A stretch of 64,000 nt of DNA from Arthrobacter sp. UKPF54-2 (lineage in GTDB: Bacteria; Actinomycetota; Actinomycetes; Actinomycetales; Micrococcaceae). The stretch spans positions 930,001-994,000 of the forward strand of contig NZ_CP040174.1 of assembly GCF_007858535.1 (NCBI RefSeq), written 5' to 3'. The notes under the pieces are model-generated. The model was not told the DNA's origin. It was given only the letters and a program-made list of their open reading frames with translations, and searched no databases. Positions 17,820-26,738 of the stretch are shown here, piece by piece (position 1 is the first letter of the stretch; every line of letters begins with the position of its first letter). A program made the position numbers and the translations under genes.

Positions 17820-18662
17820 TCACCGGTTCCGGGTGTCCCGGTCTCGGGTGCCGACGGCGGACCAGCCACGGCGGGCGGCGGGGGTGGAAGGCCGCGCGGG
17901 GGCACCGGCGCTGGCCCCGCCGCGGCCGCGGTCACGGTCACGGTCACGGGAGCGGTACACGATGTAGGGCCGGAAGAGGTAATGGAACGGGGCCGTGAAG
18001 GCGTGGACCAGCCGGGTGAACGGCCAGATCACAAACAGCGCCATGCCCACCAGGGTGTGCAGGTGGAAGGAGAACGGCGCCGCCGCCATCGCCGCGATGT
18101 CCGGCTGGAGGATGAACAGCGAGCGGAACCACGGGGCCACCGTCTCGCGGTAGTTGTGCCCGTGTTCCCCCTCGAAAACGCTGGCCAGGGTGGTCCACAG
18201 GCCAAACACAATCGCCGCTGCGAGTACCACGTACATGGTCTTGTCGTTCTTGGTGGTGGCCATGAAGATCGGCCCGGTGGTGCGGCGCCGGTAGATCAGC
18301 AGGAGGATCCCGCCGAGGGTCCCCACCCCGGCGATCCCGCCCACGGCCAGGGCATTGAAATGGTAGAACTCCTGGCTCATGCCCACGGCCTGGGTCCACG
18401 CCATCGGGATGACCAAGCCGAAGAAGTGCCCGGCGATCACGGCGAGCAGGCCGAAGTGGAACAGCGGCGAGGCGATCCGCAGCAGACGGGATTCGTAGAG
18501 CTGGGAGGACCGTGTGGTCCAGCCGAACTGGTCGTATTTGTACCGCCAGACCAGCCCGCCCACCAGGATAACGACCATGACGTAGGGCAGGACGCCCCAG
18601 AGCACGATGTCCAGGGCGGTGAGTCCGGCGGTTGCTCCGGGTTCGGCTCCGAGTGCAAGCAT
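17820..18662 (-). CDS. narI: respiratory nitrate reductase gamma subunit, cytochrome b
   Basis: A 280-residue membrane protein with five helices. Haem-ligand histidines are placed in FHFGLLAVIAGHFFGL and in HTLVGMALF, as in other NarI proteins. It passes electrons from quinol to NarH. It is the last nar structural gene and begins 3 bases before the end of narJ. The C-terminus is about 40 residues longer than usual and is a charged Arg/Asp tail (SRDRDRDRGRGGASAG) encoded by tandem GGTCAC units; it is probably not part of the fold. Confidence 0.9.
   Translation of the reverse strand: MLALGAEPGATAGLTALDIVLWGVLPYVMVVILVGGLVWRYKYDQFGWTTRSSQLYESRLLRIASPLFHFGLLAVIAGHFFGLVIPMAWTQAVGMSQEFYHFNALAVGGIAGVGTLGGILLLIYRRRTTGPIFMATTKNDKTMYVVLAAAIVFGLWTTLASVFEGEHGHNYRETVAPWFRSLFILQPDIAAMAAAPFSFHLHTLVGMALFVIWPFTRLVHAFTAPFHYLFRPYIVYRSRDRDRDRGRGGASAGAPARPSTPAARRGWSAVGTRDRDTRNR
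17930..17947. repeat. 3 x GGTCAC tandem microrepeat
   Basis: Three direct GGTCAC units, 18 bases, inside the narI tail codons on the other strand. On the coding strand they encode the alternating Arg-Asp tail, so the tail is likely a slippage-prone extension. Confidence 0.6.
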
Positions 18663-18664
18663 TC

Positions 18665-19285
18665 TCAGGCCCCCTTCACGGGCAGCAGGCGCGGGTCGTA
18701 GGGGTCCAGGCCCACCGCTTCGGTGGGCGGTCCGTAGCCGGCCATCCGCATGACGGCCTGCTCGTCCGCCGGGGATTTCCCGGGCAGGGTGGCGCAAATG
18801 GCCTGCAGGATCCGGGCGTGCGGAAGCCCGTCCCGGAGCAGCCCGAAACGGAGCATCTCCAGGCTCGCCCGGAAGCGGATCAGCAGCCCGCGGCCGGCAG
18901 CCAGGTCCACCACCGCAGCGTATTCGAGGACCATCGGAAGGTAATCCGGCAGTTCGCCGTGGGTGTCCACCAGGATGTCGCTCTGCCGGTACGTCTTCTT
19001 GAAGTTGCCCAGGACCTCGCCGCGGCGCCGGGTGTCCCCGTCCGTCCAGTAGGACAGGTGCAGGGCGTGGCGTTTGCCAAGGTCGAACTCGCGCACGTAG
19101 CTGACCTGGTTCTCCATCAGCGGCGTGGTCTCCAGTGCGTCCAGCACCTCTTTGAAGTCGGCGACGGCGTGCGGGAACTCCGCGAGCGCGGCCCGCATCA
19201 GGGGGACCTTGCCGAGCAGGTCCTCGTCCGGGTAGGACAGGCACCACGCTGCGGCGAGGTACAGCACCTGGTCGCGGCGGCTCAT
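18665..19285 (-). CDS. narJ: nitrate reductase molybdenum cofactor assembly chaperone
   Basis: A 206-residue helical chaperone of the NarJ/TorD type, with the typical SYPDEDLLGKVP and the C-terminal EYAAVVDLAAGRGLLI region. It helps insert the molybdenum cofactor into NarG and holds NarGH before membrane attachment. Its start overlaps the narH stop by 4 bases (ATGA at 19282-19285), and narI follows 3 bases after it, so the four genes form one operon. Confidence 0.9.
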   Translation of the reverse strand: MSRRDQVLYLAAAWCLSYPDEDLLGKVPLMRAALAEFPHAVADFKEVLDALETTPLMENQVSYVREFDLGKRHALHLSYWTDGDTRRRGEVLGNFKKTYRQSDILVDTHGELPDYLPMVLEYAAVVDLAAGRGLLIRFRASLEMLRFGLLRDGLPHARILQAICATLPGKSPADEQAVMRMAGYGPPTEAVGLDPYDPRLLPVKGA

Positions 19286-20976
19286 GGCTGGTCCTCCGCC
19301 GCGGCCAGGGTGCCCGGTTCCGGCCCCTTCTCCGGGAAGAGCCCGGCCGGCGCCCCGGTCCCGTCCCAGTTGAGCAGGTTCACGCGGCCGCGCAGGGTGG
19401 AGTCGCCGGGCGCGGCACCCGACGTCTGCCGGTCCCGGAGGGCGTTGAAGGTTTCCACCGCCACCGGGACAGGCCGCCCGCTGGCCTCGCCGAAGGGTGA
19501 GGAATCCTGCATGCCCGGCCCGCCGTCGAAGTCCAGCGAGCAGCCCATCTCCTCCAGGTCGTGGGCCTGTTCCCCATGGGCCTTGGGGATCACGTAGCGT
19601 TCCTCGTACTTTGCGATCGCCATCAGCCGGTACATCTCGTACATGGTCTGGCTGTCCATCCCCACCGCTTCCGGGATGGAGTCGTCCGGGTCGTTGCCGA
19701 GGCTGATGCCCCGCATAAAGGAACGCATCGCCGCGAGTTTCTTCAGCACCGCGGTGACCCGGCCGGCGTCGCCCGCGGTGAAGAGTTCGGCGAGGTATTC
19801 CACCGGGATCCGCAGCGCGTCGATGGCGCCGAACAGGTTGCCGGCATCCTCGCCGTCGTGCCCCTGGTCCCGCAGCAGGTCCACCACGGGTGAGAGCGGC
19901 GGGACGTACCAGACCATCGGCATGGTCCGGTATTCGGGGTGCAGCGGCAGGGCCACCTTGTAGACCTTGGCGAGGGCGTAGACCGGCGATCGCCGGGCGG
20001 CGTCGATCCAGTCCTCCGGGATGCCCTGGGCGCGGGCGTCGGCCTGCACGGAAGGGTCGTTCGGGTCCAGCAGGACGTCCATCTGGGCGTCGTAGAGTTC
20101 CTGCGGGTCGGTGACGGCGGCCGCAGCGGTGACGGCGTCGGCGTCGTACAGGAACAGTCCCAGGTACCGCAGCCGGCCCACGCATGTTTCCGAGCAGACC
20201 GTCGGCAGCCCCACCTCCACCCGCGGGTAGCAGAAGGTGCACTTCTCGGCCTTGCCGGTCTTGTGGTTGAAGTAGATCTTTTTGTACGGGCAGCCCGTGA
20301 CGCACTGGCGCCAGCCGCGGCACTTGTCCTGGTCCACCAGCACAATGCCGTCCTCCACCCGCTTGTAGATCGCGCCGCTGGGGCAGGAGGCCATGCAGGA
20401 GGGGTTCAGGCAGTGCTCGCAGATCCGCGGCAGGTAGAACATAAACGTCTGCTCGTAGGCGAACTTGATCTTGTCCTCGGATTCGCGCCGGACCTTTTCC
20501 ACGATCGGGTCCAGGTGCCCGTTCTCGGCGGAGCCGCCCAGGTCATCGTCCCAGTTCGCGGACCAGGTGATCTTGGTGTCCTCGCCGGTGATCAGGGACT
20601 TCGGCCGGGCCACCGGGAAGTCGTCGCCCAGCGGCGCGTCCACGAGGGTTTTGTAGTCGTAGGTCCAGGGCTCGTAGTAGTCCTTGAGCTCGGGCTGGAC
20701 CGGGCTGGCGAAGATCCCGAAGAGCTTCCTGACCCGTCCGCCGGCCTTGAGCACGAGCTTGCCGCGTTTGTTCAGCACCCAGCCTCCGTGCCAGCGTTCC
20801 TGGTCCTCGTAGCGGCGCGGGTACCCCTGCCCCGGGCGGGTTTCGACGTTGTTGAACCAGACATATTCGGTGCCCGCACGGTTGGTCCAGGCCTGTTTGC
20901 AGGTCACCGAACAGGTGTGGCAGCCGATGCATTTGTCCAGGTTCATGACCATGCCCATTTGAGCCATCACACGCAT
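19282..20976 (-). CDS. narH: respiratory nitrate reductase beta subunit, iron-sulfur
   Basis: A 564-residue subunit with four Fe-S cluster motif groups: CIGCHTCSVTCKQAW near the N-terminus, CEHCLNPSCMASCP and DKCRGWRQCVTGCP in the middle and KCTFCYPRV with CSETCVG after them. The tryptophan in CRGWRQC is the usual NarH replacement that gives a [3Fe-4S] cluster. It carries electrons from NarI to NarG. The start at 20976 overlaps the narG stop by one base (TGATG). It is full length. Confidence 0.95.
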   Translation of the reverse strand: MRVMAQMGMVMNLDKCIGCHTCSVTCKQAWTNRAGTEYVWFNNVETRPGQGYPRRYEDQERWHGGWVLNKRGKLVLKAGGRVRKLFGIFASPVQPELKDYYEPWTYDYKTLVDAPLGDDFPVARPKSLITGEDTKITWSANWDDDLGGSAENGHLDPIVEKVRRESEDKIKFAYEQTFMFYLPRICEHCLNPSCMASCPSGAIYKRVEDGIVLVDQDKCRGWRQCVTGCPYKKIYFNHKTGKAEKCTFCYPRVEVGLPTVCSETCVGRLRYLGLFLYDADAVTAAAAVTDPQELYDAQMDVLLDPNDPSVQADARAQGIPEDWIDAARRSPVYALAKVYKVALPLHPEYRTMPMVWYVPPLSPVVDLLRDQGHDGEDAGNLFGAIDALRIPVEYLAELFTAGDAGRVTAVLKKLAAMRSFMRGISLGNDPDDSIPEAVGMDSQTMYEMYRLMAIAKYEERYVIPKAHGEQAHDLEEMGCSLDFDGGPGMQDSSPFGEASGRPVPVAVETFNALRDRQTSGAAPGDSTLRGRVNLLNWDGTGAPAGLFPEKGPEPGTLAAAEDQP

Positions 20977-23900
20977 CAGTACTGCACCTCCTGGGAACGA
21001 CGGCGGACGGTGGCCACCATGTCCCGCTGGTTTCCGGTGGGGCCGAGGTAGTTGAACGCGTACGCCAGCTGCGCGTAGCCGCCGATCAGGTGCGAGGGTT
21101 TGACCAGCAGCCGTGTCACGGAGTTGTGGATCCCGCCGCGCCGGCCGGTGGCCTCGGACTTGGGCACGTCGATGGTGCGTTCCTGGGCGTGGTGGACGTA
21201 GACGACGCCGGCGGGCATCCGGTGGCTGACGATCGCGCGGGCCACCAGGACGCCGTTGATGTTCAGGCATTCCACCCAGTCGTTGTCCTTGACCTGGATG
21301 GCGGCCGCGTCGGCGGGGCTCATCCAGACGGTCGGCCCGCCGCGGGAGAGCGAGAGCATCAGCAGGTTGTCCTGGTATTCGGAGTGGATGGACCATTTGG
21401 AGTGCGGGGTGAGGTAGCGGACCACCACCTCCATCGCCCCGTCCCGGCCCAGCTTGGGTTCGCCGAAGAGCCGGTGCATGTCCAGCGGCGGCCGGTAGAT
21501 CGGCAGCGCCTCACCGATGTCCCGGATCCAGTCGTGGTCCAGGAAGAAGTGCATCCGCCCGGTCAGCGTGTGGAAGGGCTTGAGCCGCTCGATGTTGATG
21601 GTGAACGGCGCGTACCGCCGGCCGCCGGTTTCGGAGCCGGACCACTCCGGGGAGGTGATCACCGGGACCGGGCAGGCCTGGGTCTGGGCGAAGGTGATGA
21701 ACTTTTCCTCGGAGCCCTCGGAGAGGTCTGCGAGTGTCCTCCCGGTGCGGATTTCGAGGTCCTTGAAGCCCTGGACGGACAGGGCGCCGTTGGTGGTGCC
21801 GGAGAACGCCAGGATGGCCTCGGCCATCTTCGCGTCGGTGTCGATCGCGGGGCGGCCGTCCGCGGCGCCGCCGAGCATCACTCCGTTGGAGCGGCTCAGC
21901 CGGTCCAACGCGCCGGCAAGTTTGTAGGTGACGTTCTTGACCGTGAAGCCCAGCTTGTCGGCCAGCGGCCCGACGGCGGCCAGCTTGTCCGCGATGGCCG
22001 TGTAGTCCCGCTCCACGACGGAAAAGACGGGCATGTTCTGGCCCGGAACCGCCGGGATGGACGCGTCCCGCCAGTCCCGGACAACACCGCCGGGCTGGGC
22101 GAGCTGGCCGGGGGTGTCGTGCTGCAGCGGCACACTGACGAGATCCTTGCGGACGCCAAGGTGGGTTTTGGCCTGCCGGGAGAACTCCCGGGCCAGCAGG
22201 TGGAACATGTCGAAGTCCGTTTTGGTCTCCCACGGCGGGTCGATTGCCGGGGTGAAGGCGTGCACGAAGGGGTGCATGTCGGTGGAGGACAGGTCGTGTT
22301 TCTCGTACCAGGTGGCGGCCGGAAAAACGACGTCGGAGAGCAGCGTGGTGGAGGTCATCCGGAAGTCCGCCGAGACCAGCAGGTCCAGTTTCCCTTCCGG
22401 CGCCTGCTCGTGCCATTTCACATCCCGGGGTCTGAGCCCTTCGGCGTGGTCTTTGCCGAGGACGTTGTTGTGCGTGCCCAGCAGGTTCCGCAGGAAGTAC
22501 TCGTTGCCCTTGGCCGAGGAGCCGAACAGGTTGGAGCGCCACAGCACCAGGGTCCGCGGCCAGTTTTCCGGGGCGTCCACGTCCTCGATCGCCGGGTTCA
22601 GGGTGCGGTTCTTGAGCGCGGCCGCAATGTAGCCGGGGGTGTCCTTTACGGTGCCGGCGGCGACCGCGGCTTCCGCCTCGTCCGCGATATCCAGCGGGTT
22701 GCGGTCGAACTGCGGGTAGAACGGCATCCAGCCCAGCCGGGCTGACTGGGCCAGGGCGTCGGCGGTGTGCATGCCGTCCAGCGCCCCGGTGGACAGCGGG
22801 GACTTCAGCGCGTCGGCGGAGTACCCGTCCTGCCGCCACTGGTCCGTGTGCATGTACCAGTAGCCGGTGCCGATCATGGTCCGTGGCGGCCGGGACCAGT
22901 CCAGCGCGTTCGCGAGGGACACCCAGCCGGTGGCCGGCCGGGTCTTTTCCTGGCCCACGTAGTGCGCCCAGCCGCCGCCGTTGCGGCCCATGCAGCCGGT
23001 CAGCATCACCAGCGCCAGCACGGCACGGTAGGTGGTGTCGCCGTGGAACCACTGGCAGATCCCGGCGCCCATAATGATCATGGACCGGCCCTTGGACTGC
23101 TCGGCGTTGCGGGCGAATTCGCGGGCCACCCGGATGCAGGCCTGCGCCGGAACGGAGGTGATTTCCTCCTGCCAGGCCGGGGTGTAGGGCGTCGCGGCGT
23201 CCTCGTACCCGGCGGCCCAGTCCCCCGGGAGCCCGTCGCGGCCCACGCCGTACTGGGCCAGCATGAGGTCGAACACGGTGGTGACCAACTGGCCCTCCAC
23301 CTCCATAACCGGCACCCCGCGCTTCAACACGCTGCCGTCGCCGCCGGCGTCCTCGAAGCACGGCAGCAGGATCTCCGCGCTTTGCCCGGAGACCTCGCGC
23401 AGCGACAGCGCCGGGTCGATCCCTTCGAGGTCGAGGTTCCATTTGCCCTCGCCGCTGCCGGAGTAGCGGAACCCCATAGACCCGTTCGGGACAACGGGCA
23501 GCCCGGTCTTCTTGTCGAACAGCACGGTGCGGAAAGCCGCGTCCTCGGCGCCGGCCTCCGCGGGGAGGTCCTGGGCGGTGAGGAACTTGGACGGCGTGAG
23601 GGTGCCGTCGTCGCGCCGTTCCAGCCGGACCAGGAACGGCAGGTCGGTGTACTGGCTGACGTAGTCGGTGAAGAACGGCACCTCGCGTTCGACGAAGAAT
23701 TCCTTGAGCATGACGTGCCCCATCGCCATCGCCAGCGCCGCGTCGGTGCCGGCCTGGGCGGGGAGCCATTCGTCGGCGAACTTGGTGTTGTCCGCGTAGT
23801 CCGGGCTGACCGTGACCACCTTGGTGCCGCGGTACCGCACCTCGGCCATCCAGTGCGCGTCCGGCGTGCGGGTGACGGGGACGTTGGAGCCCCACATCAT

Positions 23901-24686
23901 GAGGTACCGCGCGTCCCACCAGTCGCCGGATTCCGGGACGTCGGTCTGGTCGCCGAAGACCTGCGGGCTGGCCACGGGCAGGTCGGCATACCAGTCGTAG
24001 AAGGACGTCATCACCCCGCCGATCAGCTGGATGAAGCGGGTCCCGACGGCGTGCGAGACCATGGACATCGCGGGGATGGGCGAGAACCCGGCGCAGCGGT
24101 CCGGCCCGTAGGTCTTGATGGTGTTCACGTGCGCGGCGGCCGCGATTTCGACCGCTTCCTGCCAGGAGACGCGTACCAGGCCGCCCTTGCCGCGGGCCTG
24201 CTGGTAGCGGCGGCGCCGCTCCGGGTCCCCGACGACGTCGGCGAACGCCAGCACCGGGTCGCCGAGCCGGGCCTTGGCCTCGCGGTACATCTCCACCAGG
24301 ACGCCGCGGGCGTAGGGGAAGCGGACCCGGGTGGGCGAGTAGGTGTACCAGGAGAAGGCCGCGCCGCGCGGGCAGCCCCGCGGTTCGTATTCGGGGCTGT
24401 CCGGGCCCACCGAGGGGTAGTCGGTCTGCTGGGATTCCCAGGTGATGATGCCGTCCTTGACGTACACCTTCCAGGAGCAGGAGCCGGTGCAGTTCACCCC
24501 GTGCGTGGACCGGACCACCTTGTCGTGGCTCCAGCGGTCCCGGTAAAAGATGTCGCCCTTGCGGCCGCCTTCCCGGAACACCGCCCTGCCGTCGTCGGTC
24601 TGGTCCCATTTCGTGAAAAATCGGCCCAGCTTCAACATTGCATCCGAGGCGGGTCCGTCCAACCCCGCGGAGCCTCCGGCAGTCAT
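20976..24686 (-). CDS. narG: respiratory nitrate reductase alpha subunit
   Basis: A 1236-residue molybdo-bis-PGD catalytic subunit of full length. The FS0 cluster ligands His62, Cys66, Cys70 and Cys105 can be read in STHGVNCTGSCSW and EPRGCPRGAA. It reduces nitrate to nitrite at the cytoplasmic side with electrons from NarH. The gene is the first of the narGHJI-narK operon; the gap to the next gene on this strand is 97 bases and should hold its promoter, but I see no FNR-type site (TTGAT-N4-ATCAA) and no adjacent NarL/NarX or FNR gene. A later Met at 24638 is an alternative start; the first start is preferred for length. Confidence 0.95.
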   Translation of the reverse strand: MTAGGSAGLDGPASDAMLKLGRFFTKWDQTDDGRAVFREGGRKGDIFYRDRWSHDKVVRSTHGVNCTGSCSWKVYVKDGIITWESQQTDYPSVGPDSPEYEPRGCPRGAAFSWYTYSPTRVRFPYARGVLVEMYREAKARLGDPVLAFADVVGDPERRRRYQQARGKGGLVRVSWQEAVEIAAAAHVNTIKTYGPDRCAGFSPIPAMSMVSHAVGTRFIQLIGGVMTSFYDWYADLPVASPQVFGDQTDVPESGDWWDARYLMMWGSNVPVTRTPDAHWMAEVRYRGTKVVTVSPDYADNTKFADEWLPAQAGTDAALAMAMGHVMLKEFFVEREVPFFTDYVSQYTDLPFLVRLERRDDGTLTPSKFLTAQDLPAEAGAEDAAFRTVLFDKKTGLPVVPNGSMGFRYSGSGEGKWNLDLEGIDPALSLREVSGQSAEILLPCFEDAGGDGSVLKRGVPVMEVEGQLVTTVFDLMLAQYGVGRDGLPGDWAAGYEDAATPYTPAWQEEITSVPAQACIRVAREFARNAEQSKGRSMIIMGAGICQWFHGDTTYRAVLALVMLTGCMGRNGGGWAHYVGQEKTRPATGWVSLANALDWSRPPRTMIGTGYWYMHTDQWRQDGYSADALKSPLSTGALDGMHTADALAQSARLGWMPFYPQFDRNPLDIADEAEAAVAAGTVKDTPGYIAAALKNRTLNPAIEDVDAPENWPRTLVLWRSNLFGSSAKGNEYFLRNLLGTHNNVLGKDHAEGLRPRDVKWHEQAPEGKLDLLVSADFRMTSTTLLSDVVFPAATWYEKHDLSSTDMHPFVHAFTPAIDPPWETKTDFDMFHLLAREFSRQAKTHLGVRKDLVSVPLQHDTPGQLAQPGGVVRDWRDASIPAVPGQNMPVFSVVERDYTAIADKLAAVGPLADKLGFTVKNVTYKLAGALDRLSRSNGVMLGGAADGRPAIDTDAKMAEAILAFSGTTNGALSVQGFKDLEIRTGRTLADLSEGSEEKFITFAQTQACPVPVITSPEWSGSETGGRRYAPFTINIERLKPFHTLTGRMHFFLDHDWIRDIGEALPIYRPPLDMHRLFGEPKLGRDGAMEVVVRYLTPHSKWSIHSEYQDNLLMLSLSRGGPTVWMSPADAAAIQVKDNDWVECLNINGVLVARAIVSHRMPAGVVYVHHAQERTIDVPKSEATGRRGGIHNSVTRLLVKPSHLIGGYAQLAYAFNYLGPTGNQRDMVATVRRRSQEVQY

Positions 24687-24783
24687 GCCCCCAAGCTAGG
24701 GGCCGGATTCAGCCTCCGATAGGGCCCTCCGGCACTGGGCAGTCGCATAGCGTGTGCGCGTCGCCGGGCGGCCCGGCCCCGGG

Positions 24784-25854
24784 TCAGAAGTTGATTCCCT
24801 TGACGAGGGCGAGGAGCTGCTCCTTGGTCTGTTCGATGGTGGGGCCTGTCGGGGAGACAAGGACCTCTGCGACAAAGATGGCCATGTTCTGGCCGCGGGC
24901 CACCATAAGGGACATGATCGTGACCGGTACGTCGCTGGGCGGACGCAGTGCCTTCGGTCCGCCGGGATCCGTCCGGACAATGAGGATTGCCCGGTCTCCG
25001 ACGCCGTCCACATTCTGGCCGTCCGGCACCGGCCGGGACAGCAATGCTGCCCCGCCCTGATGGAATTCGATGGAGAACCTCAGCGAGTCCGGCCCGGGGG
25101 TTCCCAACGCGCCGAAGGTGTACCGGCAGTTGCCCTCGCCGGGAAGGACCTGCGCATCGGTTGTCGCGCCAAACGCCTGTTTGACCGCCTCGGCGCTGAC
25201 CAGGGCGCACACGGGATTGTCGGTGCTGGCCGGCGGGCCGGCGGCGGGTGCGGACGGGAGACTCAGCGCGCTCCCGTTGCCCCAGCCTCCCTCGACGGCG
25301 GCTTGAGCGAGCGCGCGGGCCGTGGCGTTCCCGTCGGGGACGGGGATCCCGGACGCCACCGGCGGGGTGGCCACGACGCGCAGATCCAGCGACTCGTTGC
25401 CGCGGACCGCCTTAAGGACGGTGTTGGCCGACGCCCCGCCGGCCTCGCCGCGGAACCACCCCGTCCATTGGAAGCACGCGAAGTCGCCAATGCCCGCGAC
25501 GGGGGAACAGTCCGACGTCTTCTTCACCTCGGCTATCTCGGTCGCCGACGCGGGCGAGGTCAGCGACACGGTCAGGGCGTTCATGCCCTGGTCAGATTTG
25601 CTCGTATAACTGCACAGGTAGGCGGGACTCCCCGGGGGTTTGGCCGCCTGGTTCTGGCCCGCGCCTGCGAAACCCGGGTCGACCTTGGCGGCAATCTGCG
25701 GCGTGATCAGCTCGCAGGCCGGATTGCCGGAACCTGACGACGGCGGCCCGGCAGACGGCGTCGAACTCCCCGGTGCACAGGCTCCAAGGAGTAGCACCAG
25801 TGCCGCGCAAAGCGCCGGGCGCAGTTGTGAAGCCCGGGTCCGATGAACGCGCAT
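24784..25854 (-). CDS. DUF3558-like lipoprotein
   Basis: A 356-residue predicted lipoprotein. The signal region ends in the lipobox LLGAC with Cys26, so the protein is exported and lipid-anchored. Two similar beta-rich domains follow (about 60-200 and 215-350), each beginning with a pattern such as PACELITPQIA or PVCALVSAEAV and containing the Tyr-Thr strand CSYTSK / CRYTFG, which is the DUF3558 arrangement. The function is unknown. It stands alone upstream of narG on the same strand with 97 bases between. Confidence 0.78.
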   Translation of the reverse strand: MRVHRTRASQLRPALCAALVLLLGACAPGSSTPSAGPPSSGSGNPACELITPQIAAKVDPGFAGAGQNQAAKPPGSPAYLCSYTSKSDQGMNALTVSLTSPASATEIAEVKKTSDCSPVAGIGDFACFQWTGWFRGEAGGASANTVLKAVRGNESLDLRVVATPPVASGIPVPDGNATARALAQAAVEGGWGNGSALSLPSAPAAGPPASTDNPVCALVSAEAVKQAFGATTDAQVLPGEGNCRYTFGALGTPGPDSLRFSIEFHQGGAALLSRPVPDGQNVDGVGDRAILIVRTDPGGPKALRPPSDVPVTIMSLMVARGQNMAIFVAEVLVSPTGPTIEQTKEQLLALVKGINF

Positions 25855-25985
25855 GGTCTCCCCCCAGTCCGCGGAAACCGCCCGCGCCTGTTCGAGGGCC
25901 GCTCCGATGGCACCAACGCTAGGGACCAGCGGGTTGCAGCAACAGGGCCAACCGGCCCGCGGGGCGCGAAGTGTACGTTCGCGCG

Positions 25986-26735
25986 TTAGGCGAAGGGCTC
26001 CAGTTCGACGCCGGCCTGCGCCAGGGCGGCGCGGACGGCGGCGGCCACCGACACAGAGCCGGGGGTGTCGCCGTGCAGGCAGAGCGAGTGCGGGGTCAGC
26101 CTGATTACGGTGCCGTCCACCGCCAGCACCTCGCCCTTGAGGGCCAGGCGCAGCGCCCGCTCGACGATCTCCTCCGGGTCCTCGATCACCGATTCCTCAT
26201 CCAGCCGCGGGACCAGGGTGCCGTCCGGGAAGTAGGCGCGGTCTGCGAAGGCCTCATGGAACACCGGGTTGCCGGCGTCCCGGGCGCTCCCCAGCAGCGC
26301 GGAATGCTCCAGGCCCAGGATCGGCAGCCCGGGATCGTAGGCCTGGATGGCGGCGACCACGGCGGAGGCCTGTTCGGCGTCGTGGATGGTGCGGTCATAG
26401 AGGCCGCCGTGCACCTTGACATAGTCCACCGAGGCGCCCACCGCGTGGGCCACGCCGTCGAGTGCGCCGAGCTGGTATAGGACGGCCCCGAACAGGTCGT
26501 CGAAGGTCATGTCCATGGCGCGGAGGCCGAAGCCGGCCAGGTCGGGGTAGCCCAGGTGCGCGCCGACTTTGACGTCGAGCTCGTAGGCCGCGCGGCAGGT
26601 GTCCAGCATTGTGACGGGGTCGCCGGCGTGCAGCCCGCAGGCCACACTGGCGCTCGTGACAAGCCGGAACATCGCCGCGTCGTCGCCCATGGTCCAGGAG
26701 CCGAAGGACTCCCCCAGGTCAGCGTTCAGGTCCAC
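25986..26735 (-). CDS. pxpA: LamB/YcsF family protein, 5-oxoprolinase subunit A
   Basis: A 249-residue protein with the LamB/YcsF beginning MDLNADLGESFGSW, the segment SVACGLHAGDPVTM and the VKVHGGLYDRTIHD motif. With PxpB and PxpC it forms an ATP-dependent 5-oxoproline (pyroglutamate) hydrolase in the cytoplasm. PxpB and PxpC are not in this window, so here it is an orphan or its partners are elsewhere. It follows 3 bases after the stop of the next gene upstream on the same strand, suggesting co-transcription with the 273-residue protein at 26739-27560. Confidence 0.86.
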   Translation of the reverse strand: MDLNADLGESFGSWTMGDDAAMFRLVTSASVACGLHAGDPVTMLDTCRAAYELDVKVGAHLGYPDLAGFGLRAMDMTFDDLFGAVLYQLGALDGVAHAVGASVDYVKVHGGLYDRTIHDAEQASAVVAAIQAYDPGLPILGLEHSALLGSARDAGNPVFHEAFADRAYFPDGTLVPRLDEESVIEDPEEIVERALRLALKGEVLAVDGTVIRLTPHSLCLHGDTPGSVSVAAAVRAALAQAGVELEPFA

Positions 26736-26738
26736 GGC

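Noticed and set aside
21090..24722. Long open frames on the plus strand opposite narG (551 and 651 residues)
   Set aside because: They are antisense shadows of a gene with firm motifs; in high-GC DNA such frames are expected, and they have low-complexity Gly/Val/Arg content and no family resemblance.
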